From Caprella mutica (taxonomy: Eukaryota > Arthropoda > Malacostraca > Amphipoda > Caprellidae): 64,000 nt of DNA. The translations under genes were made by a program, and so were the position numbers. The notes beneath the pieces were generated by a model, which was not told where the DNA came from, made no database searches, and saw nothing but the letters and a program-made list of their open reading frames with translations. Every line of letters starts with the position of its first letter. The first letter of the stretch is position 1. Positions 11,654-22,383 of the stretch are shown here, piece after piece. The DNA is taken from assembly GCA_947561585.1 (NCBI GenBank), contig CANNZV010000428.1, positions 738,617 to 802,616 of the forward strand, in the 5' to 3' direction.

Positions 11654-12950
11654 CAGGATGGGGCGTAAGTTTGGAAGCAAATGAAAGTGCATATTATAAT
11701 CCAACGAAAAATACATTTAATAATTTACAGTTATGTATCATTACATAAGGGTTTTAAGAATTCAAAAATCATAAATTTATTCAAAATTTCCCCCCCTTGT
11801 CTTTAAAAACAGCCTCAAATCTCCTCCGAACTCCTACTGCGGCACGCAACTGTTCTTGTGAAATTTCCTTCCAAGATCTCTGGAGCGAACGCTCTAAATC
11901 ATCCACACTGCGATGGAATTTACCACAGGCCATTGATTCAAGAATGGACCATACCGAAAAGTCCATAGGATTAACATCTGGGGAGCAGGAAGGTCACATT
12001 TCTTTGGACCAAAACCGTGGAAGATGGTCATGGCACCAGTTTTGAGTGACATTTGCAGTATGTGAAGTTTTGCAGATCTTGCTGAAATGTCCATAGAGTG
12101 TCATTACCGAAGTGATCCTTAGCTGACTCCAACATTGGCGTCAAAATATTCTCAATATAACATTTAGCATTGATTTTGGCGCCTTGTTCCACAAAAATTA
12201 AAGGAGATCTCCAAGTTTCTGAAACGGCGGCCCAGACCATTACTGAAGCAGGTTTCATGGTTCTGTGGACAGTTTTTTGGTTGTATGGGATGTCTTTTGC
12301 ACTTTTACCAATTATTCTGTCATTCCTCCGGTTGTGAGCCATTTCCACTGTGAAAATGTTTTCGTCAGACCTAACAATTTCACCAGCCGTGCCAGACTTC
12401 AATTCTCTCAGAAGTGCTTTGCTTCTCTCCAATCTCTTTTTCTTTACAGCTTCTAACAGAGTCTGTCTCTATTGGAGGGTGAAAGAGGACATCTTTAGGT
12501 CTTCTTTGACAACTCTTCTCATTGTTCTGGGACTCACATTAGCTGTTTTGGCTAACAATCGTATTGACCTTTTCGAGTTCCTCCTGATCTTCTCTCGGGC
12601 ACATTTTATCAGTTGTTTGGTGCGTTGTGAGCGTGGTCTACCACTTCTTGGACGATAAGTTAAGTCTCCTCTCTCATTAAAACGCTTCTCACACTTCCTA
12701 ACAGTCGATCTCGCTATTGAGAGAGTCTTTGAAATGACGGAATCTGACTTCCCGGCACGGTGTAGAGCAATAATGGCTTCTCTTTTGTCTAACATTTTTG
12801 ACTTGACTAAATTTTTATAAAAAAATAACACTGCCACGTCATAATGTAGTGTCTCTACTATTGTTCAAACCCTATCACCTACTTATGAACTTATTTTTAA
12901 GAATTATATTAATGTTTGAAAAATTGCTTCCAAACTTACGCCCCACCCTG
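11654..12950 (-). mobile_element. Tc1/mariner-superfamily element (1.3 kb)
   Basis: The inverted ends read CAGGATGGGGCGTAAGTTTG on the left and, reversed, CAGGGTGGGGCGTAAGTTTG on the right. Both are flanked by TA (11652-11653 and 12951-12952), the target duplication of this superfamily. The length of 1297 bp is typical. It holds one broken transposase gene on the minus strand. Confidence 0.93.
11781..12795 (-). pseudogene. Mariner-type transposase, broken (DD37D-like)
   Basis: Starting at the ATG at 12795 (MLDKREAIIALH) there are two helix-turn-helix units (SDSVISKTLSIARSTV; SIRLLAKTANVSPRTMRRV) that would bind the ends, with the GRPRSQRT linker between them. A TAG at 12469-12471 interrupts the frame. 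It continues with the catalytic core: VRSDENIF (first Asp), MVWAAVS, and WTFQQD (second Asp). A one-base frame break near 12085 and another stop near 11990 precede SPDVNPMDFSVW. Counting bases between the second Asp and the Asp of MDFSVW gives 112, that is 37 codons plus the extra base, which suggests the DD37D (maT-like) group. Inactive copy. Confidence 0.88.
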
Positions 12951-13394
12951 TATATCAGCTGCTATCAATCAAATTATAAATTGAATCATACACCTAAACA
13001 TGAAATAAGTTTTGAAGGTAAGGTCGATACGAATAATATCGTTAGATACCAACAAATTACGTACGAGGAGAATATATTCACCAGCATGCTCAATAGCAGT
13101 AAAATTTCCATCCTTTATGATGGTCTGAACAAAACCTCTGCATCTCTTTATTTAACTCCTCCAATATGCTATAGATTCATCGACGTTTATTCTTTGTTTT
13201 AGATAAATATAGTTAAATATAACACTATAAATAAATTTAGTTTAGATAAATATATAATATTCTTTATAACTTTCCAGACTGTTGAATTTATCCTAAAATC
13301 TTCAGGCATTATTACATAATATTGACATAATAATTAATTAAGTTTTTAATCATTTAAACATCGATATAAATCCAAGTAGCAAATAACGCCCAAG

Positions 13395-13615
13395 AATTAA
13401 ATAACGGGTTTCAAATTACCGGGGGTTAAATTACCAGGGATCAAGTTACCCACGGATAAAATTACCGGTGGTCAAATTATCAGGGAAACAAATTACCGGG
13501 GGACCAAATTACCAGGGGACCAATTTACCGCAGGTCAAATTACCAGGATATCAAATCACCCGGAGATCAATTTACCGGGCGAAATTACCAGGGATCAAAA
13601 ATTCCGTATATCATA
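13395..13615. repeat. Degenerate array of gggnnCAAATTACCag units
   Basis: About twelve irregular units of 16-20 bp built round CAAATTACCAGGG. The style matches the tandem-repeat inverted termini of the elements at 33.6-54.4 kb, but no inverted partner array is visible within reach. It may be one end of a truncated element. Confidence 0.6.
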
Positions 13616-13649
13616 TAAGTGTCTGTCACAGATTTTATCAGCAGGAATT

Positions 13650-13975
13650 ACGAACAAAATCTACGGAGATTTAAGATGGATCAGTCATAGAAGTTCATAT
13701 AAGTAATATCATCAGAAAATCTTCGGAGATTTAAGATGTATCAGTCATAGAAGTTCATATAAGTAATATCATCAGAAAATCTTCGGAGATTTAAGATGGT
13801 TCAGTCATTGAAGTTCATATAAGTAATATCATCAGAAAATCTTCGCAGATTTACGATGTTACAGCCATTCAAATTCATAGTAGGATTATTATCAGAAAAT
13901 CTTCGTAGATTTAAGATGGTTCATTCATAAAAGTTCATATTAGGAACATTATCAGAAAATCTTCGGAGATTTTGG
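13650..13975. repeat. 60-bp tandem repeat, about 5 copies
   Basis: A unit of exactly 60 bp containing atcatcagaaaatcttcgga and gatttaagatg repeats from 13650 to 13975, with divergence rising towards the right end. No coding potential is suggested. Confidence 0.9.
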
Positions 13976-14149
13976 TTGATATCATGGTTGTTAGATATTA
14001 TGGTGATTATAGATATTTATAGGATGTTTTGTCCATGGATGATATTCATCGAATATTATCTATAATCATGTAAGATCTAGCCCCCCATAATGTCTGTCTA
14101 CCATAATCTTCTATGACCCCGCCATAATACTCTCCCTGGGAAGTGGCAC

Positions 14150-14339
14150 AGTCTAAATATAGACTCTATATACATATAACCAACAAGCAGCACAGTCAAT
14201 ATATAGACCCTTATCTGAATCCGTGATTTAGCTGGGTAACTAAATAGTGTAGTTAAAATTGAATACAGTCAATAGCAGCAGTTACTATATAGACGATTTT
14301 TTTTGTCGTCTTCCATTCACCTACAGCCGATGGAATGGG
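14150..14339 (-). mobile_element. End fragment of the piggyBac-type non-autonomous family
   Basis: This is the inverted, diverged counterpart of 8155-8350: it shares the cacagtctatatatagac-type palindromes, accaacaagc, and the terminus ggaatggg followed by TTAA (14340-14343). The other end is missing. Confidence 0.65.
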
Positions 14340-14343
14340 TTAA

Positions 14344-15389
14344 AGAACTGAGGAGAAGTCGGTATCCATAGTAAGTGGGATATAATAATCGGGACTATAC
14401 TATAATCGCTAGTGAAATCATCGTTATTGTTCATGTATAACCGGCAGATCTTCGATTGAAGCCGACAGAGATAAATTTTATATATTCGATTAGAAAATTG
14501 TAAGATGAGTTCGATGAATGACGATTCCTGATTGGCATCTTGATTTTATCAAAAATATATTTTAATAATCGCTAAATAGAGTAAGTCTTCTTCAATTGGT
14601 GATGTTTAAAGACTATTTTAAAAGTTTAGAATAATTTGTTCATTGGAAGAATATATAATCGACCGATTGTCTATTATTATACTTCGCTTACAATTATTAT
14701 TTAATTACAATATTTTAGCCTAAAATATAATTATTTTTGACATCATTATTTTATTTTATTTCGGGAATTCCCGACAAAATACCGTAAGTGTCTAAAATCT
14801 AGAGTGATGATACTTCAAGGATAATAATTCTTTCATTCACTTTATTTTAACACATTTGTGGCGCATGAAGATGATGTAGCAGAGCCTTATATTTTTTTCT
14901 GGGGTCAATAGGACCATTATCCATCTATTTTTTTATTACGAATCGTATATATGAAGAACGAAATTTTTAAACATAACCATATAATTCCAAATTTTTTGAA
15001 TTTTCAAGTATCTTGTGGCGCAGGAAAATATTGGTTTAGATATCCAAGATTTTTCACACATTATTTCAACACAAAATGGCAACTTTTTTCTCTATTGCCA
15101 GACATAACTCAAAAAAATAAAAAATGCTCTAATGTTAATTTGTTTGGGTATCAAGCATTCATAATTCTGATACTAAGATTGCAAGTTGTTTTCGAGCTCG
15201 CAAATGGAAGTTGTTTTCTCATCTGAGACTTAAACGCATCAGAGATAATGGTTGGATGCCACAAGAATTGATATTGTAATTATTCTTGCTTTTCACTCTT
15301 GACAATGAAGTTAAAGTTCTATGAATCTGTAATCAACGTCAAGAGTAAATTTCGGATTGAAATTCAGTCCCGCCGCTAGAGAAGGAAAC
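14344..15389. other. AT-rich interval left of the Polinton, no gene seen
   Basis: No gene or ordered repeat is supported. A 91-codon open frame at 14951-15226 has no recognisable features. Confidence 0.4.
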
Positions 15390-15395
15390 ATTGTC

Positions 15396-16651
15396 AGTAG
15401 TTGGATTTGAGGGTAATTCCTACAGGGGGTATTCTTGCATGGCTATAATTAGCATATTCGTGGGTGGTAATCGTATGTTTAAGAGGGTGAGATTGACAGG
15501 TGAGGAGATTGATGAGTGAAAAGGGTGGTTTTTATATAATTCTGTGTTAAATTGTTACTTAGAAAAAAGGATAGTTTGAAATGTGCAATAAATGTGTTGA
15601 TGAAATATATATATGTAAGTTTGGTGTAATATCTAAGATGTGTAATTGTGAATTTATTTGTTATATAGAAAAAAAAAGGAGTGTGTGTGACAGATGAGTA
15701 ATGATTTATTTGAAAAGGGTAATAATTTAAGATGTGTTATTTTTTTTCCAATCGTTATGATTTCAATGTGATATACATAGAATTAGTATTAATTAAATAA
15801 ATAGAAATGAAATAGAAGAGTTTAGTATATGGAACCAACACAAATTGACATAGTTCACCCAATTAAATTTTCTTTCTAAATGCACCATATAGAAAACGAT
15901 AGAATGAACAGAGGTGGGTATACTGTTCTAAAAAATTTAAATGTTATTATTATAATATAGATGGGTGATAATTGAAAAGGGTAGTAATTTTTTTTTTTTC
16001 CATTCGTTATGATTTCAATCTGCTATACATAGAATTAGTACCAATTAAATAAATAGAAATGAAATAGAACTGTTTGGTGTATGGACCAAAAAAAAAATTG
16101 ACATAGTTCAACCTATTAAATTTTCTTTCTAAATGTACCATATAGAAAACAATAGAATGAACAGAGGTGGGTATAGTGTTCTAAAAAATATTTTTAAATA
16201 TAGTTTATATGAAATAATATTATTTAAGATATAATGTAGGCTCCATCCATCCATCTTCGTCTTCTTCTTCTTGGTGTCCAAGAGGTGTTGTCCAGCGTAG
16301 TTTCAATAAAATAACATACACCTCCAGTGATCGCCAATTTGACTTTAAACAAGTTAGCGATCAGAAGAGGTGAATATATTTTATTATTTTCTCACAGAAG
16401 AACCAGCTACTTAATGCTAAAGAAATTTTCTAAATCAACTTAAAAGTATATTACATTAAAAAGACATTTTCTATATATATATTACAATGAATTCACCAAC
16501 ACTGAAAATCAACTTAAAAGTATATTACATTAAAAAGACATTTTCTATATATATATTACAATGAATTCACCAACACTGAATATTAATACATTAATTAAAA
16601 AAAAAAATTGAACATTTTAAAAGTAAATATGTATAATTCTATAGAAAATTC
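15396..16651 (+). repeat. Polinton left terminal inverted repeat
   Basis: It pairs with 30092-31277. Within it are two diverged direct subrepeats of about 240 bp (about 15715-15960 and 15968-16200), both containing atagaattagta and cattcgttatgatttcaat-like blocks. A unit of about 75 bp ending in atgaattcaccaacactga occurs twice here (near 16425-16500 and 16505-16580) but once in the right copy, so the arms differ by one duplication. Confidence 0.93.
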
Positions 16652-16789
16652 CTAATTCTTAATTCTATACACCTCTTTATTTTAAAAATAAGATCTTTCA
16701 GATGTTTCTCCATATTCTCCAGGAAGCTGTAGATTATCACCTTTCTGTAAGTTAACAACTCTCTCCAATAACACATGTGTTGTAAGAAT

Positions 16790-17059
16790 TTAGACTGTTG
16801 TGACGTCAATAACCACGAACATTATAACATAATTCCCGTTGAGACGAAATACTTCAATTGCAGATGGAAACTGTCTTATCGTGAACGAAAGTTCATCATT
16901 TGTTTCAGGAAATCTGAATTTTAATGATTGTAAAAACATTAAGAAGCTATGAATAGAAAATGGAATCCACGAATCCAAGTATTTAAACTTGATTCGGTCA
17001 TATTGTGAATCATATGATATATCAAAATCTCCAATATTAAAGAGCTGTGTGATTGTCAT
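16790..17059 (-). CDS. Small Polinton protein, function unknown
   Basis: The only leftward gene of the element, 89 codons from the ATG at 17059. The protein (MTITQLFNIGDFDISYD at the start, FRLNGNYVIMFVVIDV at the end) has beta-type spacing and no signal peptide or zinc motif. It lies between the left terminus and the polymerase gene, so a shared divergent promoter region at about 17060-17250 is likely. It is not recognised by family. Its intact frame and position within a dense viral-type element argue that it is real. Confidence 0.5.
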   Translation of the reverse strand: MTITQLFNIGDFDISYDSQYDRIKFKYLDSWIPFSIHSFLMFLQSLKFRFPETNDELSFTIRQFPSAIEVFRLNGNYVIMFVVIDVTTV

Positions 17060-17254
17060 GTTGGTCAGTTGATTCACACGAGAACACTAATTAGCTTCTC
17101 ATCTAAGAGGTGGTTAGATTACAGAAGGCGTGTCCTCGCTTGACTCAAACACGCACATACATACACACACACACAGAGGGAGAGAGTCATTGAGAATATA
17201 CAATGATCACACACTATCCTACAGTTTCAAACAAGTGTGTGTGTGTGAACGACA

Positions 17255-17261
17255 ATGGATG
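17255..17261 (+). CDS. Candidate first exon of the polymerase gene (start codon)
   Basis: ATGGATG followed by a GT donor (gtgcgtgt). It would join in phase 1 to the exon at 17351, reading Met-Asp-Asp-Glu-Asn-Phe. This is an inference from phase alone; the donor is not strong and another upstream start is possible. Confidence 0.35.
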
Positions 17262-17350
17262 GTGCGTGTAACCTTGTGGTCTTGTTTAAAATTTATGTGA
17301 TTATATGAAAAGTGTACCTATTTATTGAAAATTATTGTTTTTCATTACAG

Positions 17351-17404
17351 ATGAAAATTTTGACCCGTGTTCCTCGTATGGAAAAAAACATAAATTAGAT
17401 AATG
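17351..17404 (+). CDS. PolB: Polymerase gene exon A (54 bp, phase 1-1)
   Basis: It lies between an acceptor (tttcattacag) and a donor (gtaagc). It encodes DENFDPCSSYGKKHKLDN. The next exon has the same length and a similar peptide, so the two look like a tandem exon duplication. Confidence 0.6.
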
Positions 17405-17482
17405 GTAAGCCTACTCATGTTAATAACGATACAACTAATGTACAATTATATATTTTATTTATTGAATTTTATTTTATTACAG

Positions 17483-17536
17483 AACAAAATTTTGAATCAT
17501 CTCCATCCCTTGAAAAAAAATGTAAATTGGGTGGTG
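17483..17536 (+). CDS. PolB: Polymerase gene exon B (54 bp, phase 1-1)
   Basis: Acceptor ttttattacag, donor gtaagt. It encodes EQNFESSPSLEKKCKLGG, aligning without gaps to exon A (NF at positions 3-4, KK and KL near the end). Confidence 0.6.
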
Positions 17537-17617
17537 GTAAGTTTACTCGCATTATCCGTGATAAATAAATATATACATCTATATTTATTCTAATTATCTC
17601 TATCACTTATCCTCTAG

Positions 17618-17719
17618 AGAGAGGAAAAATTTCAGAAAAAAGAAATGAGGATAATAACGATGTAAATAATATCACACAAATCTCAAACGATCAAAGGGAA
17701 ATGAAGAAATCTACAATTG
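17618..17719 (+). CDS. PolB: Polymerase gene exon C (102 bp, phase 1-1)
   Basis: Acceptor tcctctag, donor gtgagt. The 34 codons are polar and Asn/Lys-rich (RNEDNNDVNNITQISNDQRE) with no stop. No similarity to the other exons is seen. Confidence 0.55.
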
Positions 17720-17843
17720 GTGAGTATTATAAATCTAATTGTATAGATTAAATTACATGAATTCGAATTTAAATATTGAAGATGGTAATCTCACTTTTTT
17801 AAACCAACACTACTTTAAATTTCATCTAGTAACTTTTTTTCAG

Positions 17844-17987
17844 ATCATCTCTCCCCTGAACAAATAAAGGAGTTTGGTCTACAATTATTAAAAAGGGCTA
17901 TGAATTCTCCAACCCATTATCCAAACACTGATTGGGTTGATTTATCAAACTCTCTTTCAAAATTTGAAGATGCACAAGCAAACAATG
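17844..17987 (+). CDS. PolB: Polymerase gene exon D (144 bp, phase 1-1)
   Basis: Acceptor tttttttcag, donor gtgatt. It encodes DHLSPEQIKEFGLQLLKRAM and then SPTHYPNTDWVDLSNSL. It clearly resembles exon E (EQIKE.GL.LL...MNSPT...DW..L) and the first codons of the long exon (DHYSPEEM). Confidence 0.65.
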
Positions 17988-18072
17988 GTGATTATAATTT
18001 AATATCGACACATTTAATTCATTATGCTTTAGTACATTATATCATATTTAATTTCTTATAAATTTATCACAG

Positions 18073-18312
18073 ATCAATACACACCTGAACAAATAAAGGA
18101 GATGGGGCTGGAATTATTACAAAAAGTAATGAATTCTCCCACCCCACCAACAAATTTCGATTGGGAGAATCTGGAAATCATTCTTCCATCTCTTCAGAAT
18201 TCACAACAGATATTGGAAGAAGAAATGAAATCTACTATTCATCAACCAAATAATGATTGGGATGATCTAGAAAACATTCTTTCAAACATCGAAGATGATC
18301 ATTCAAACACTG
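18073..18312 (+). CDS. PolB: Polymerase gene exon E (240 bp, phase 1-1)
   Basis: Acceptor atttatcacag, donor gtgaat. It opens DQYTPEQIKEMGLELLQKVM, followed by two copies of an acidic DW(D/E)(D/N)LE.IL motif (NFDWENLEIILPSL and NNDWDDLENILSNI), so the second half of the module is itself duplicated inside the exon. Confidence 0.65.
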
Positions 18313-18423
18313 GTGAATATTATTATTCTATGTTAACACACATTTATTATTTTACATTATTCATCATATAACTTTTTTTACATTATTCATCATATAACTT
18401 TTTTTCTTTCTTTCAAATCTCAG

Positions 18424-21400
18424 ATCATTACTCTCCTGAAGAAATGGATAGAATAGCAGGTATTGCTCAATATCTAGAGGGAGAAATGCCACCAACCAGT
18501 GAAATAGGAGGTGGAGGGAAAAGGTTAGAGTCTACTGAAGATGAACGTAGATCACCAGATGTTAACACACCCCCGCCCCTCACACCAGATGCAATCACTC
18601 CACCACCACCACAACCCCCCATACAATCACATATAGTCTCAAATCATGCTTCTTCTTTTCAAAATCGTGTGATAACACAAACCATTACATTTTTGCCAGA
18701 ATTTACACTACCAGAAGATTTATCATCATATTTAAATGAAAACATTTTCGCAATTCTTCATGAAATGGGGTATATTCCCAATTTTCATGATAAAATTTAT
18801 GTAATTTTCACGTCAAAATTAGAAAGATTGCAAGAAACAGGGGAGATAGAATCTTATGAACACCACACTCACATACCCAAATCCGACATTCAGATAGAGA
18901 TGGTAGATCATTGGATTAATTTATTAATTACTAATCTATATAATGCTAAGACAAAAGGTAGTGGGTGGACACTTAGTTCTATAAAAAGTCTCAAACTACC
19001 CATCTTCAACACTGAGCGTACATTAAAACGCTATGGGAAATATGTACCCACACCCGAAAAGTTAGGAGGAGGTTATTCTATATTGAACATTAACACTAAT
19101 ATCAACTGCGTCCAATACTCAATCATCGCCCACTTTATGATTGAGGATGGGACATTTCCAAAAAGAGATAAAACAGAAAAGAAACACTATGAGAAAAATG
19201 TAGGTAAATATTTCACATTTCCGGATGTAAATGATGGAACAGTTACAATTGAAGATTTCAAAAAAATAGAAAGAGCCATCAATCGTAACATAATAGTATA
19301 TCAACTTAATGACCATGATAATAGGTGTTCCATAAAAATAATTCGTAAAAGTGAGAATGATCCAAATTTGCCATATATATATCTTTCCACGATAAACGAA
19401 GAAAATCATGTAGTTTTAATAACAGATATCCAAAGATTCATTCACAATGCTAGAAAGAAGGATCGAACACGTCCACTTAACCCTTATTGTACTTTCTGCC
19501 TCAACACCATATCAGGGGATTATGCTAGACACATCACCATCTGCAGGCAGTATAATTACTTACAAAATATTAAATTACCCGATGAGGATGAGAAGTACAA
19601 GTTTAGAGCACTTGCAGCTACGCAAAAAGCCAAATTTGTAGCCTTCTTTGACTGCAAATCAATATTAAAAAAACATCAACATAACATTATATTACACGAA
19701 CATGAAATGTGTTCATATTCCTATATAATAGTAGATTCTGAGAATGATAATGTTGTTTCCTCAGGAATTGAAACAACAAATGACGCTGGTAGATTAATTG
19801 ATAATATTTTAAATGATTATAAGAAGTTGGTATGGATCTATAAATCCACATGGAATAAAAACATAGTAATGGGTGATAATGATTGGAAAACACATAATAC
19901 AGCCACTAATTGTGCGTTTTGTAATAATAAGTTCATTCATCCAGATGGAAGTGATAAACACCGTCATCACGGGTGGGATAAGCAGGTTATTAAAAGAGAT
20001 GGTAAAGTCATAAAAGGGAATTATATTGCAACACTCTGTTTTAGTTGCAATTCAAGTATTTCAACTAAAAGATATGAACTCCCTATACTTGCACACAACT
20101 TTTCAAAATATGATAGCTCATTCATTCTAAACGGGTTATCTAATAGGGGGTATACAACAAACATCATTAGCAAACCAGGTCAAAATATCATCCAAATTTC
20201 AGTAGAATATGGAGGAAGTGCAGACACAGGAGATAAAGTAACACTTCGTTTTATTGATAGCTGTAGCTTTCTACCAAGGAGTCTTGATCATCTTACAGAA
20301 GATTTGAAGAAGTCAGGACATGATTTTAATCTATTCAAGACAGAGTTAGTTAAAAGAGGATATTCAGATAATGTGATTCAATTATCACTGAGGAAGGGGA
20401 TATTTCCATATCAATATATTGACTCTTTCTCTAAACTTCAAGAATCTGAATTACCTGAACATAAATACTTCTTCAGTACATTAAAAGATTCTAATGTTTC
20501 TGAAGAAGATTATAATTTTGCACAATTAGTTTACAATGAAGCAAACTGTAAAACCATTGAAGATTATATGAAACTATATCTTCAATGTGATGTTTTCTAC
20601 TTGCAGAAGTCTTTTTGAAATTTCGCAATTTAGTTTTTAAAGAACATGAGTTGGATGCATGTCAATTCATAACCCTACCTTCATTGGCTATCAGCTCAGC
20701 TCTTTTTAACTCAAAAAGAAGTTTCGATTTACTTTACAACGTTGAAGATTTATCCCTTTTCGAATCTAATATACAGGGTGGTTTAACAATAGCTAATGAG
20801 GGATATAAAAAGTTTAACAATCCATCACTATGCAACTTTGATCCTAATGAGGAAATATCAGAAGGGTTATTTCTTGATTTTAATAGCTTATATGCTACAG
20901 TAATGAATGATAAGCTGCCTATTGGAGAAAAGCGTGAACTTACACAAAATGAAATAGAAAAATTTGACATTCCTAGCATTGATGTTGATGGTGATCACAC
21001 ATATTGTCTATTAATTGATTTTGAAATTCCTGATGATGTTAAAAGAGCTACTGACGAGCTTCCATTAGGGATAAATCATTTCAAACCAGATTTTAATCAC
21101 TTATCACCCTTCACAAAGGAACTATTTGAGAATCTCAACTTGCCAGAGTCCTATATCACGAAAAAACTCACAGCAACACATTTCCCACAAAAAGAATATC
21201 TTATTTCAATTAAATTGCTTCAACTCTATCTAAAGTTAGGCGTTAAAATTATAAGAATTCATAAAATATTTGAATTCAAACAAGAGTCATGTTTCCGTAG
21301 CTATATAAACAAAAATATAAATCTTAGAAAAAACTCAAAGAATTCATATGAAAGTGCTATTTGGAAGCTTATGAATAATTCAGTATTCGGAAAAATGCTC

Positions 21401-22261
21401 TTTAATGCACGTAAGAATCAGATTGATACGAAATTAATCACTTCATTACCAATGTTCGAGAGGTATATAGGAAATCCACTATTAAAAGAGGTCATCCCTC
21501 TTTCCGAAAACTCAGTAATTATTAAATTGTTTTCAGATAATATCAAAATGAACACACCAATTTATATTGGGTGGTATATTCTCCAACATAGTAAATATTA
21601 CATGTACAATTTTTTCTATAATGTTTTAAAGAAAAGATTTAATGATAAAATCAATTTAATGTATACCGATACAGATTCATATTTTATAAGATCCAACTCA
21701 TTCTTGATCTCCGATCACTTTAATGATGAGTCCTTAAAAGAACATTTAGATTTAAGTAATTATCCACCAAACCATAAATTATACTCAGATAGACATAAAT
21801 CACAGTTGGGGAAATTGAAATCAGAGCTTGCAAACTCTGAAGTCTCTGAAATTTGCATATTGCAACCCGACAATGAAACAAAACAAACTGCTAAAGGAAT
21901 CAATAAATGTAAACAACATGAAATGAGACATGATCTTTACGTAAAAATACATAAAAACATTGAATGTAAGTATAAAACTGTCGAATGTGTAAACATTAGA
22001 AAAAAAGATTATAAACTATTTACAGTTACAAACACAAAGCGAGCGCTATCTAAACTTGACACGAAAAGGTATTGGCTTGATAATACAAAATCAATCGCTT
22101 TCGGACATCCTGATATACCTGATTGTGATTATAACATTCCTCAACCTTGTAAAAAACGAACAGATATTCAACATGCTGAACATAACCTACATATCGAGCA
22201 CACTCTAGATTTAATGGCGAGAAGATCTAAACCAGGAAGGGTACATTTTGGACTAGAGTGA
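18424..22261 (+). pseudogene. PolB: Protein-primed DNA polymerase B of the Polinton, frameshifted
   Basis: The long exon begins at the acceptor at 18423 in frame with exons A-E. Order: DHYSPEEM module; Pro-rich linker; an N-terminal domain with NINCVQYSI (near 19100) and NHVVLITD (near 19405) that matches the Cys/His peptidase-like domain common in Polinton polymerases; a C2H2 finger (19480-19545); Exo I FFDCKSIL (19645); a Cys/His insert CAFC...CFSC (19912-20050); Exo II HNFSKYDS; Exo III YLQCDVFYL. Just after that (about 20605) one base is missing and the frame changes. The second frame has motif A FLDFNSLY, motif B NNSVFGK and motif C YTDTDS. Pol catalytic aspartates are kept; the Exo I Glu is replaced by Lys. 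Role: protein-primed replication of the element. Confidence 0.9.
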
Positions 22262-22383
22262 ATGAATTACTCAGTGTAATTATGTAAAAAAAAATATTAG
22301 TATGAATAAATATTTGTGACTATCTCTCTCGTTTCAATAAAACCTCATGCTCGTGAATATCCTATTCAGTATTGATCTTCAAG

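Noticed and set aside
17335..17593. Short continuous ORFs of 63-77 codons at the left of the Polinton
   Set aside because: They read through two short exons and an intron; the 54-bp exons between good splice sites explain the coding-like parts better.
18102..18371. An independent 89-codon gene
   Set aside because: It is exon E of the polymerase 5' array; the part after 18312 is intron, and the phase joins the next exon.
20601..20620. Splice acceptor or programmed frameshift at the polymerase break (ttgcag / cttttt)
   Set aside because: No matching donor or intron-like stretch lies upstream, and no pseudoknot or family precedent is visible; a one-base deletion is simpler.
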